From the NCBI RefSeq assembly GCF_026914285.1, contig NZ_CP113864.1, forward strand, positions 212,582 through 276,581: a stretch of 64,000 nt of DNA, in the 5' to 3' direction. Shown here piece by piece: positions 54,232 to 62,454 of the stretch (position 1 is the stretch's first letter; every line of letters starts with the position of its first letter). A program made the translations under genes and the position numbers. This DNA comes from Caldicellulosiruptor naganoensis. Lineage in GTDB: Bacteria; Bacillota; Thermoanaerobacteria; Caldicellulosiruptorales; Caldicellulosiruptoraceae. The notes under the pieces were generated by a model. The model had not been told where the DNA came from, searched no databases, and saw only the letters and a program-made list of their open reading frames with translations.

Positions 54232-55614
54232 ATGAGTAGTAAAATTATTACGAATTATAACCTGATTAAGAATACTCACAACAATATTAAGGTCAATAGT
54301 TCCAATCATAGTGTTTCTGCACGATTGCTTTCAACAGGTTGGATTGTGCCTAATAAACCTTCTGTGCAGTCTACTGCTGCATACAAAGTTACACTTTCAA
54401 ACACTTCTTTGCAAAAAGCTTCTACCAGCAGTAAAACTCATGGTTCGAATACACGAAATAGTGGAGGGATTTTGGGTATTTTTTCAAATATCAAAAAAGA
54501 TATTAGTGACACTGCAAAAAGTATTCAGAACAAAGTCAACAATTTTGTAAAATCTACAGTTTCAAATTTGAATAACACAGTTAAAACAGTAGAGCACAAA
54601 ATTTCTTCAGTAGTAAAATCAACTGGGAAAAAATTAGAGACCGTTGCAAAGGATATTAAAGAAGGTTTGAAAAAAGCTGTAGATGTTACAACAACAAATA
54701 GTATTTCTGTTGTAGGGAATAAAACTATAAAAGAGAAAAAAATAACCTTGAATGTAGCAGGCAACAAAATGTATCTAAAATTTACATCTTCAGTAAGTGG
54801 AGAAGTAGGAGTTGAGAAGACTTCACAGTACAAAGCAAATACAAAGAAGGCTTCTGGTGTTGTTGAGCACAGCAATTCTGGTAAATTGAATTTGGAATTA
54901 GAGAAGAGAAAAATTAGCAAGAGTTTTGAGACTATCACGAGTACGAAAGTTAATGATAAAACTGAAATTGCAGGTAATGTAACAGTTAACAAAAGGGGTG
55001 CTGAGGTTGCAGGTGGAACAAAACTGGTGCTTTTGAAGACACATAATCAGGAAGTTAATGTAACAGTTGGGGGAGCAGTAAAGGACAATAGAAAAGCTGA
55101 AATAAATTTAGCTAAGGTAACTCATTCTTTATCAACAGGTAAGATAACTTCCGAAAAAAGCGTAGGGTTAAGCATTGATGAGAAAAGTTTTAATAAGATA
55201 AAGACCACTATGCAGGGTGTATGGCTCGCAGTACCAAATGCTACAAAGTTTAAGATAGGAGTTGCTGTTGGAGTTTTCAAAGGGGCTGTAAATACTGCAA
55301 AGAGTTTAGTTGATGTTGTAACTCATCCAAAACAGATTGTAGAAGGGGTAGAAGTGGTAGTTAAACATCCTCAGGCAGCATTAAAATATGTAGAGCAATC
55401 TGTTGCTAAGGCAAAGAAAGAATTTGTAAATGGTGATGCTTACAAAAAAGGAGAAATGATAGGGAAAGCACTGTTTGAAGTAGGGGTTAGTATAGCAGGT
55501 ACCAAAGGATTAGATAAGTTAGCAAAGGCAGCCAAAGTATCTGGTAATTTAGGAAAACTTAAAAAAGTATTTGATGTTACGACAAAAGTGGCAAAACCAG
55601 CTTTTGGTCATTAA
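54232..55614 (+). CDS. Polymorphic-toxin-like scaffold protein without recognisable toxin domain
   Basis: A 460-residue protein with no signal peptide. Residues 1-80 are Ser/Asn/Thr-rich. Residues 80-150 form amphipathic helices with a periodic K-V pattern (SIQNKVNNFVKSTVSNL, NTVKTVEHKISSVVKS). The middle (150-330) is beta-rich (KKITLNVAGNKMYLKF, VNVTVGGAVKDN). The end (365-455) reads DVVTHPKQIVEGVEVVVKHP and KKGEMIGKALFEVGVSIAG followed by TKGLDKLAK, like the linker that precedes C-terminal toxin domains in secreted Firmicutes toxins. It stops shortly after, at KPAFGH. ATG 54232 follows ACGAGGAGTG, with TATAAT at 54193. Family not identified; the toxin relation is inference. Confidence 0.55.
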   Translation: MSSKIITNYNLIKNTHNNIKVNSSNHSVSARLLSTGWIVPNKPSVQSTAAYKVTLSNTSLQKASTSSKTHGSNTRNSGGILGIFSNIKKDISDTAKSIQNKVNNFVKSTVSNLNNTVKTVEHKISSVVKSTGKKLETVAKDIKEGLKKAVDVTTTNSISVVGNKTIKEKKITLNVAGNKMYLKFTSSVSGEVGVEKTSQYKANTKKASGVVEHSNSGKLNLELEKRKISKSFETITSTKVNDKTEIAGNVTVNKRGAEVAGGTKLVLLKTHNQEVNVTVGGAVKDNRKAEINLAKVTHSLSTGKITSEKSVGLSIDEKSFNKIKTTMQGVWLAVPNATKFKIGVAVGVFKGAVNTAKSLVDVVTHPKQIVEGVEVVVKHPQAALKYVEQSVAKAKKEFVNGDAYKKGEMIGKALFEVGVSIAGTKGLDKLAKAAKVSGNLGKLKKVFDVTTKVAKPAFGH

Positions 55615-55620
55615 ATCTTT

Positions 55621-55660
55621 GCACACAGAGCTTTGCAAAGAGCTCTGTGTGCTTTGTATT
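55621..55660 (+). terminator. Hairpin after the toxin-like gene
   Basis: GCACACAGAGCT (55621-55632) pairs perfectly over 12 bp with AGCTCTGTGTGC (55641-55652), followed by TTTGTATT. The weak T tract may allow read-through to the next gene at 55730. Confidence 0.7.
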
Positions 55661-55729
55661 GAAGAGAGTAATTGCTTTTTGATAAAATATACCCGGTAAA
55701 AAAGTTTGTAGTAAGAAGGGGAATGAGAG

Positions 55730-56854
55730 TTGAAAAGGATGAGGAAAAGCAGGAAGTGGCTGATAATTGGATTGATAGGTTTAATACTGGTTTATTTTGG
55801 TTTTAGATTTTTTTCAAACAGATATATCATTGTAGATGACAAAGTTATAATGAACACTTTGTCAATAGATGATACACATGATGTAATAACAAGCATGCAA
55901 GATAGAGGGGAGTATAATAACGCTGCAGCTCTTGCCAAATGGATTGTTAAAAATGCTAAAACTTCTGATGAGAAAATAAACGGTTATTATCGACTTGTGG
56001 AGATAGCTTACCAGATTGATAATCCGATGATGGAGGAGTATTATGCAGACCTTGCTTTGAAGAGTATAGATAATAAAACATCAAGGTTAAAGAGAAAAAT
56101 GGCATATTATGCAAAAGCTATTGCTGTTGTTGAGAGGAGTTGGGAACTTGGGGAAATAGAAAGAATGGGGGAAGCTGTCAGCTGGTTAGAAAAATCCTTA
56201 ATGATAAATGACTCTACGAATCCGAGAGACATGTGGTATTTTAATATCCTAACATACTATAGTCTTGCAGCGATATATTTAGAGGCATATGGAAATCATA
56301 AGAAAGCACTTGAATACATAGAAAAGTTCTTGGAACTTTATAAGGAAGATAATGAAAATAAATTTTTAAACAGATATATTGAGCTATTATCATATTCAGG
56401 GGATTGCTATTATGAATTAGGTATGAAGGATAAATTAAGAGAAGTATACGGCATCTGGAAAAAGAATTATCCAAAATACAAAGATTATTTTAAAAATTAT
56501 AAGTTTCAATTAAAAATGTTAGAATTTCTTAACAAACTAATTGATGGCAAATATAAAGAGGCAGAAGAGATTATGAAGAAAGAAGATCCAGAGTATTTAG
56601 GGATTTACTATTATCGAAAGGTAGGAGATATTGAAAAAGGCAAGAAAGCGTTGATAGGTTTTGGGAAGAGTAATATACAACTTTATCCATTTCCATTTTT
56701 TCAGAGGTGGGTAAAAGAATTTAAACTAAGTGAGGAAGAGAAGAAAGAACTTGAGGTTATGTGGAAAAGATGGGTTGAGGAAAACAGAAAGAAGTGTATG
56801 ACTACAAATGTACTTAGAAGTGATAAAGAGATAGCAAAGAGGGGTTGGAAATAA
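55730..56854 (+). CDS. Membrane-anchored helical-repeat protein, unknown
   Basis: A 374-residue protein. A basic start (MKRMRKSRK) precedes one membrane helix at about residues 10-28 (WLIIGLIGLILVYFGFRFF). The remainder is alpha-helical and looks like degenerate tetratricopeptide repeats (YYRLVEIAYQIDNPMMEEYYADLALKS; AIYLEAYGNHKKALEYIEKFLELYKED; ELLSYSGDCYYELGMKDKL). The start is TTG 55730 with AAGGGGAATGAGAG upstream, or ATG 55739. It overlaps the next gene by one base, so the two are coupled. A protein-binding role at the membrane is likely; an immunity role is only suggested by position. Confidence 0.6.
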   Translation: MKRMRKSRKWLIIGLIGLILVYFGFRFFSNRYIIVDDKVIMNTLSIDDTHDVITSMQDRGEYNNAAALAKWIVKNAKTSDEKINGYYRLVEIAYQIDNPMMEEYYADLALKSIDNKTSRLKRKMAYYAKAIAVVERSWELGEIERMGEAVSWLEKSLMINDSTNPRDMWYFNILTYYSLAAIYLEAYGNHKKALEYIEKFLELYKEDNENKFLNRYIELLSYSGDCYYELGMKDKLREVYGIWKKNYPKYKDYFKNYKFQLKMLEFLNKLIDGKYKEAEEIMKKEDPEYLGIYYYRKVGDIEKGKKALIGFGKSNIQLYPFPFFQRWVKEFKLSEEEKKELEVMWKRWVEENRKKCMTTNVLRSDKEIAKRGWK

Positions 56855-57529
56855 TGAGGTACAGGTTTGAATGCACATTTTTAGAAGCAGAGAGAGTTTA
56901 TTTAGAAATCATATCAGAGAAGACAGGGAAAAAATATATTCCGATGACAAGAGGAGATGATAGTTTTGTGTTGTGAGCTGGATTTGAATCCTTCTGATAT
57001 TTATAGATACATTTTTGTAATTGACGACAATATAAGGCTGATAGACTGGGCAGCACCGTTTACACTGCCAACAGAAGACGGGCAGATATTTTCCTGCATA
57101 GCTATAAATGCCAGCGGAGAAATCTTAACATATGATTTTGAACCAAGTATATATGTTAAAGACTTTGGCTTTTGCAGTGATACAGTTGAAAGTGGGGAGT
57201 TAATTTATAAAAGAGCTTTTTCAAGGAGAGACGAGAAGGTATGTGTGAGGATTGAATATAAAGATGTTTTGGGTTTTCATCAAAGCAGTATACTTTGGTA
57301 TAAGCCTAATGGGGAATTTTTTGTTCAAAGCAGTGGTATTGTTTGGAGCGATGATGAGAGAATGGACAACATAACTGAGTGGCATTACATACAGATAAGC
57401 GATGAAATGCCTACAGGTAAGTGGAAAGTAAAGTTTTTTATTGATGGATTGTACATCTTGGAAGACTATTTTGTGATAACTCCAGGTGTATATGGCGTAG
57501 AATCAGGTATATTAAAAACAAACGTATAA
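56854..57529 (+). pseudogene. Beta-rich hypothetical protein, frameshifted
   Basis: The ATG at 56854 overlaps the previous stop. The first frame gives MRYRFECTFLEAERVYLEII ending at a TGA near 56977. The second frame carries CCELDLNPSDIYRYIFVIDD and runs to 57529. One base too many near 56965-56972 separates them. The joined product is about 224 residues, beta-rich, resembling carbohydrate-binding or Ig-like early-set folds (YIFVIDDNIRLIDW, WYKPNGEFFVQSSGIVW, GKWKVKFFIDG). No signal peptide. Family unknown. Confidence 0.5.
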
Positions 57530-57633
57530 AGCCAAAAAGTAGTCTTTACCAACGTATTACAGACAACATAGCTCAAATAGTGGAGTAATAAGAAGGCATT
57601 ACTACAAACTTTTATGTGGAGGTGTATGACATA

Positions 57634-59028
57634 ATGAAGGAAATAATTAGAAAAGTAATTATTGTTATTTGTTTTCTGAGCATTATATCAGGTTTTCAGT
57701 TTGTTTTATCAGCTCAAACCAAAACTAAAATTGTGAAAATTGATAATTTAAACATTATAGTAAAAGTTGGAGACAGTTTTACCTTGCCAAGCAAAGTCAA
57801 GGCTACCCTTTCTGACAAGAAAGTAGTTTATGTTCCTGTAAAATGGACTCCTAATAGAGTATCTACTCAAAATGTAGGCAGATTTGTATTTAAAGGCAAG
57901 GTTCAAAATTATAAGAAAGATGTTATATTAACACTCAATGTAAGGTATTGGACCTTAGATGAGCTCAAGAAAGAAAAGAACAAGGTTGTTGTTTTAAAAG
58001 GTTATAACAAAGAAGGTAAGGTTTTTACATATTGTGGTATTTTGCTATCACCTGATGGGAAGATATTAACAACTTATACTGCTATCGATTATCTTCAGAA
58101 AGCGGAAGTATATATTGGAAATCAGAGATATGAAGTTGAAAAGGTTATAGACTATGATGTTTCAAAGGATATAGCGATTTTAAAATTGAAAGGGGCTAAG
58201 AATCTGCCATATGTAAAAATAGGCGACTCAACTAAGGTCAAACCAGGTGATAGAGTGGTAGTAATTAGCACATCAGCTATTTATACAAATGTGTTTGTTT
58301 CTGAATATGATAAAGATAACGGGGTATTTGTTCTTGGTGGAGAGGCTATTAAGAAGGACGATACAGGGATGGCAGCTTTTAATTTCAGGGGCGAGGTTAT
58401 TGGTATTGGATTTACAGGGTATTATAATGAGAATCCTAATAAGAAATATTTGATGGTGATTCCTTCTGAGAAAATAAAATCTCTTAAAGGTAATAAGAAT
58501 TTAAGTTTATCACAGCTTTTTAGACGGGAACATGTAATAGAGGGAAAAGATTTTTATTACGAAGGTGAGATAAAGGACGGTATGAGACATGGCTATGGCT
58601 ACTGCAAGTGGAGCAATGGAGATGAGTATATAGGTGATTGGAAAAATGATACAATGGATGGATATGGAGAATATTACAGCGCAAATGGAGATGTTTATAA
58701 AGGCGATTTCAAAAATGGCATGTTTGATGGCAGAGGGACGTGCACTTTTGCAAACGGAGATAAGTATGAGGGAGAATGGAAGAATGACAAGATAAATGGG
58801 AAAGGCACATATATATGGGCAAATGGTGATAAGTACGAAGGTGAGTGGAAAAACGGAGTCAAAGAGGGATATGGAATATACACATGGGCTGATGGGGATA
58901 GATATGAAGGTGAGTGGAAAAACGATAAAATGAATGGAACTGGGACAATGTATAAAGCAACAGGTGAGGTAATTAAGGGTATTTGGAAAGATGGTGAATT
59001 GATCCAAAAATTAGAGGATAATTTTTAA
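57634..59028 (+). CDS. Secreted Ig-like / pseudo-trypsin / MORN-repeat protein
   Basis: A 464-residue protein with a signal peptide or anchor (about residues 8-28, VIIVICFLSIISGFQFVLSA). A Big_4-like Ig domain follows (VKVGDSFTLPSKVKATLSD, KWTPNRVST; about 40-105), then a trypsin-like fold (GILLSPDGKILTTYTAID near 134; DVSKDIAILKL near 175; KDDTGMAAFNFRG near 241). The His and Ser positions of the triad are not recognisable, so it is probably not a protease. Six or seven MORN repeats (YEGEWKN-x-G-Y/K-G) fill 307-464. I choose ATG 57634; a GTG or other start 18 bases earlier is possible. Only 2 bases separate it from the IS256 end. Confidence 0.75.
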   Translation: MKEIIRKVIIVICFLSIISGFQFVLSAQTKTKIVKIDNLNIIVKVGDSFTLPSKVKATLSDKKVVYVPVKWTPNRVSTQNVGRFVFKGKVQNYKKDVILTLNVRYWTLDELKKEKNKVVVLKGYNKEGKVFTYCGILLSPDGKILTTYTAIDYLQKAEVYIGNQRYEVEKVIDYDVSKDIAILKLKGAKNLPYVKIGDSTKVKPGDRVVVISTSAIYTNVFVSEYDKDNGVFVLGGEAIKKDDTGMAAFNFRGEVIGIGFTGYYNENPNKKYLMVIPSEKIKSLKGNKNLSLSQLFRREHVIEGKDFYYEGEIKDGMRHGYGYCKWSNGDEYIGDWKNDTMDGYGEYYSANGDVYKGDFKNGMFDGRGTCTFANGDKYEGEWKNDKINGKGTYIWANGDKYEGEWKNGVKEGYGIYTWADGDRYEGEWKNDKMNGTGTMYKATGEVIKGIWKDGELIQKLEDNF

Positions 59029-59030
59029 AA

Positions 59031-60613
59031 GGGTCTGTAAATAATTTTGTGTATTTAAATTCAGGATAATCTTGTCTACCTTCTATTTTTTAGTATTACC
59101 ATTTTAAAAATTTTTATGCATAAATTTTTTAAAAGCTGGACAAAATTTAATAGTGGAATATATTGCTCTGATTTTTCTGGTTCTAATTTGTTTTAGATTG
59201 CTTCCATGAAAGCAATCTAAAGCGAACTGAGGTTTGTTATTAATTTATATATCCACTTAAACGTTCTGGATACATTATCAAAAGCTGATTTAATATTATA
59301 TCCCAATTTCTGTACCTCTGTGTCCACTTTCTTACAACATTTTTTGTTGCAAGATAGAGCATTTTCTCTAACGCTGTATCGTTTGGAAATACTGATTTTG
59401 CCTTTGTCACTTTTCTAAATTGTCTATAAACTCCTTATATGATGTTTGTTGTATAAATTATCTTCCTTATTCTGCCGGGGGAAACTTAAAAAACGAAGTC
59501 AGTAGCTTCCAGTTGCTTTCCCAGCTCCTGAACGCATAAGGATACTGTTTCCCCCCATTTTTCATTTACATGATAAAAATTTTCCAGTGCTTCTTCTTCA
59601 TTAGTTGCCTGATATACTTTTTTAAAATCCTTTGAAAATTCTTTTATATGCTTGTATGAAACATATTTGAACGAATTGACTTGGCTGATGGATAATACAC
59701 CTTTGAATATCGCTTTTCGGGAACACTGCTTCTATTGCTTCCTTTAAACCTGTCAACCCATCAACACAAAACAGTAATACCTCTTCTACTCCTCTTGTTT
59801 TCAAGTCATTCAAAACACCCAACCAGAATTTAGAGCTTTCACTTTCTCCAATCCATATTCCTAAAACATCCTTATATCCTTCAATGTTAATACCCAAAAC
59901 AACATAGGCAGCTTTATTCACAATTTTTACCCTCGTCTTTTATCTTGTAATGAATCGCGTCCCTGAAAATAAACGGATATATCTTTTCCAATGGTCTATT
60001 TTGCCATTATCTTATTCTGCTGAATAATTTTCTCTGTAATTTTGCTAACCATTTCAGCAGGTATTTCGATACCATAAATATCTTTTATTTGCACATGAAT
60101 GTCTCGAGTTGCTATTGCTCTTGAATACATGGCTATGATTTTGTCTTCAATCTCTGAAATATCTCTTTTGTACTTAGGAATTATCTTGGGTTCAAATTCA
60201 TCTTCTCTATCCCTTGGAATATCAAGCTCCATTTCACCAAACTTGGTTTTGACAGTTTTTTGACTATAACCATTTTGCGAATTTGTTGTCTGCTTGTTTT
60301 TGATATCATATTTTTCGTACCCTAAACTTTCCTCAATTTCTGCTTCTAGAAAACTTTGGAGTAAGTCTTTGAATAGATCCTTCAAACTCTCATAAATGTC
60401 ACTTACACCGTGGATGTTATTTTTCCTTATGAACACAAGCAATTGTTCTTTTGTTAAAACATTTTCCATAACAAAAACCTCCCTCTTGGATATTTTTGTT
60501 TATATTCTGATTCTTTAGCCGTTTGCAAAATGAATAGATGTACAAACCATAAAATAGGAATACAGGAATAAAAGTCAAGAGGCTGCATAGGTAAATTGTG
60601 CTATTTACACACA
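59031..60613 (-). mobile_element. IS256-family element, decayed
   Basis: The left end begins GGGTCTGTAAATA at 59031. The right end near 60600-60613 carries the inverted counterpart TATTTACACAC. Between them lies one frameshifted Mutator-type transposase on the minus strand. The element sits immediately after the MORN gene stop. Exact ends are approximate. Confidence 0.65.
59240..60469 (-). pseudogene. IS256-family (Mutator) transposase, multiple frameshifts
   Basis: It starts at ATG 60469 after GGGAGG. The N-terminal part (to 59996) has DLFKDLLQSFLEAEIEESLGY and the FEPKIIPKYKRDISEIEDKI motif. Further frames give PLEKIYPFIFRDAIHYKIKDEG with a first Asp, VLGINIEGYKDVLGIWIGESE, FCVDGLTGLKEAIEAVFPKSD and, near the end, IRKIIYTTN and WDIILNQLLIMYPERLSGYI with a stop at 59242-59240. 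At least four frame changes are needed over about 410 residues, more than in neighbouring genes, so real decay is likely. Confidence 0.8.
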
Positions 60614-60770
60614 ATAACAACATTATCAGCAACGTATGTGATTATAAATTTATTACCAAATAATTCAAAAGCCAAAAAAGGTAAAATTATATCAAACCCT
60701 TTAAAAAGGGTTTTTAGTGTGGGCAATTTGTAGAGGATTAAAAATGCATTTTTTAGAGTTAAGAAAAATC

Positions 60771-62058
60771 TCAGGCAATAAGTTTTTTAAGTTTTTGAAG
60801 TTTTTTGTAAGAGATATTTTGGTGATGTTTTAGTATGGCATAAGAGAGAATAAAGAGTAAAAGCATACAAATAGCAGAGAGTAAGAAGTCAGAAAAAAGT
60901 GAAATATGGTCATATGAGAAAATGGTATCATGACCGAGAAAAGACTTTAGATTAAAAATAGTTTGCTCGATAGTAACTCTGGATTTGTAAAGTTGATAAA
61001 ACTGGTCAGAATTTCTATCGATACCTGGATAATACCGCAGGTTGGCATCCGGGTATGTATAGAACATCCTACCTGACTTAGAAGTAGTACAAGGATGTGG
61101 GCAGGTGCAAAAGCGTTTATTGTCTTTAATCTGAGAGCAAGGACAGCGCAATTTAATTCTTGGGGAGCGATTTTTACCATTACAAAGACCTTCGTAGATA
61201 AAAGGTTTATTTAGTTTATTACAGAAGGGTATACCGTTTTGTGAGATAGTGATGTTAGGGTCAGAGGTAGGAGTATATGAAATTTGGTTAGAATTTCTGG
61301 GGTTAATAGGGATTATGACTTTAGAGAAATTGAAATCTTTGATGAGAGAAGAATAGACCATGTAAGAGTCAAGAGCACTGTCGGCGAGAAAGGTTGAAAA
61401 CTGATTGAATTGGAAATTGTGGTTTAGGTTAATCAAAGCGGGAATAAGAGCTTTTGAATCAGAGATAGCTTTAGAAAAAGCAGGGTCTTGAGGGTCATCA
61501 GAAGAAGGGCAGAAGGCAGGAGTGATTACAAGAGGTAAACCAAATCCATTAGTGATGATAGCGAATTTGTATCCATAGCAGAAATGACCATTAGCGAACA
61601 TACGAGTGATATAAGGTAAAGCAGAAGCAGATTTGGGGAGGTTTGAGTATGTGAGATAATACACAGCAGAGGAAGTAAGGTTAGGATTTTGAGATTTAGT
61701 TTTTCTGAGCGAAAGATTTTTCTAAATCTTGAGAATGTAGAGATAGAGAGTATAGTATCGAAGTTGCAGAAAGATTTGAGCTGGTAAGAGTTGAGCAAGA
61801 CAGCACGGAGTTGAGTTAAGGAGAGAATTTGAAGATTTTTTGGATGAAGAAAGCACATAACATAGATTGCAAAGAGAAGCATCTATGTTTACCGAAGTAT
61901 TTATAGTAGGCTTTAAAGAAGGATTGAGGGATGAGGCTATTGGTATTGATGTATTTATTGAAGAAGCCAAGAAGGTTATGAGGGTTATTGAGAGCGAGGT
62001 TTTTAACGTCCTCATAAAGTTCTAAAAAAGAGAGTTGTTTATTATGATTTTTAAACAT
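60771..62058 (-). pseudogene. DDE transposase (DDE_Tnp_1 type), two frameshifts
   Basis: Three frames from ATG 62058 (AAGGAGGAG upstream) to 60771 spell a transposase of about 430 residues. The N-terminal part is LSFLELYEDVKNLALNNPHN, the middle YQLKSFCNFDTILSISTFSRFRKIF, and the C-terminal part has GHFCYGYKFAIITNGFGLPL, FLADSALDSYMVYSSL with the second Asp and YKSRVTIEQTIFNLKSFLG with the catalytic Glu. Breaks lie near 61820-61830 and 61660-61690. It belongs to the IS4/IS5/IS1182 supergroup; I cannot name the IS family. Element ends are not resolved. Confidence 0.7.
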
Positions 62059-62183
62059 TTTATTCTCCTCCTTATAGAAAAAATGGTGAGGAAATAAGAA
62101 TTGAGGCGAATAGAGGTTTTCTATATAAATATCTCAGACCAGGAAAAATACACTAAAAAATTCAAGATAGAAATTAAACTTTT

Positions 62184-62224
62184 AGGGGCTGCTTATTTGA
62201 ATGTAGAGTAGGCAGCCCCTGTTA
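62184..62224. terminator. Hairpin near the right side of the DDE element
   Basis: AGGGGCTGC (62184-62192) pairs with GCAGCCCCT (62212-62220). The left flank is TTAAACTTTT, which reads as a weak T tract only for the + strand (GTTAAAT follows). It may be a terminator or part of an IS end. Confidence 0.45.
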
Positions 62225-62267
62225 AATAGAAGTATAGTGGTTTCTGGAGGATATAAAATTCAGATAA

Positions 62268-62454
62268 TTTTTCTTGTTAGGAATTGTTAAAAGTAAAAAT
62301 AGATGGAGTAAAGTTGCAATTATAATACCAATATATTTAGAATGTGTATCTTTATTAGCACTTTACAAGCAAAATATTGGCTTATATGGATTAGGCGGTT
62401 TAATGGTAATTATTCTATTTTTCTTAAGAAGATTTCTTGACTTTGTCAGTTAGG
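62268..62454 (+). pseudogene. Membrane-protein fragment cut by the second IS1634
   Basis: An open frame with two hydrophobic segments (WSKVAIIIPIYLECVSLLAL; GGLMVIILFFLRRF) runs into the IS left end at 62436 and stops within it at 62452-62454. No ribosome site is seen. It is probably the start or middle of a small membrane protein truncated by the insertion; the rest would lie beyond the window. Confidence 0.35.
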
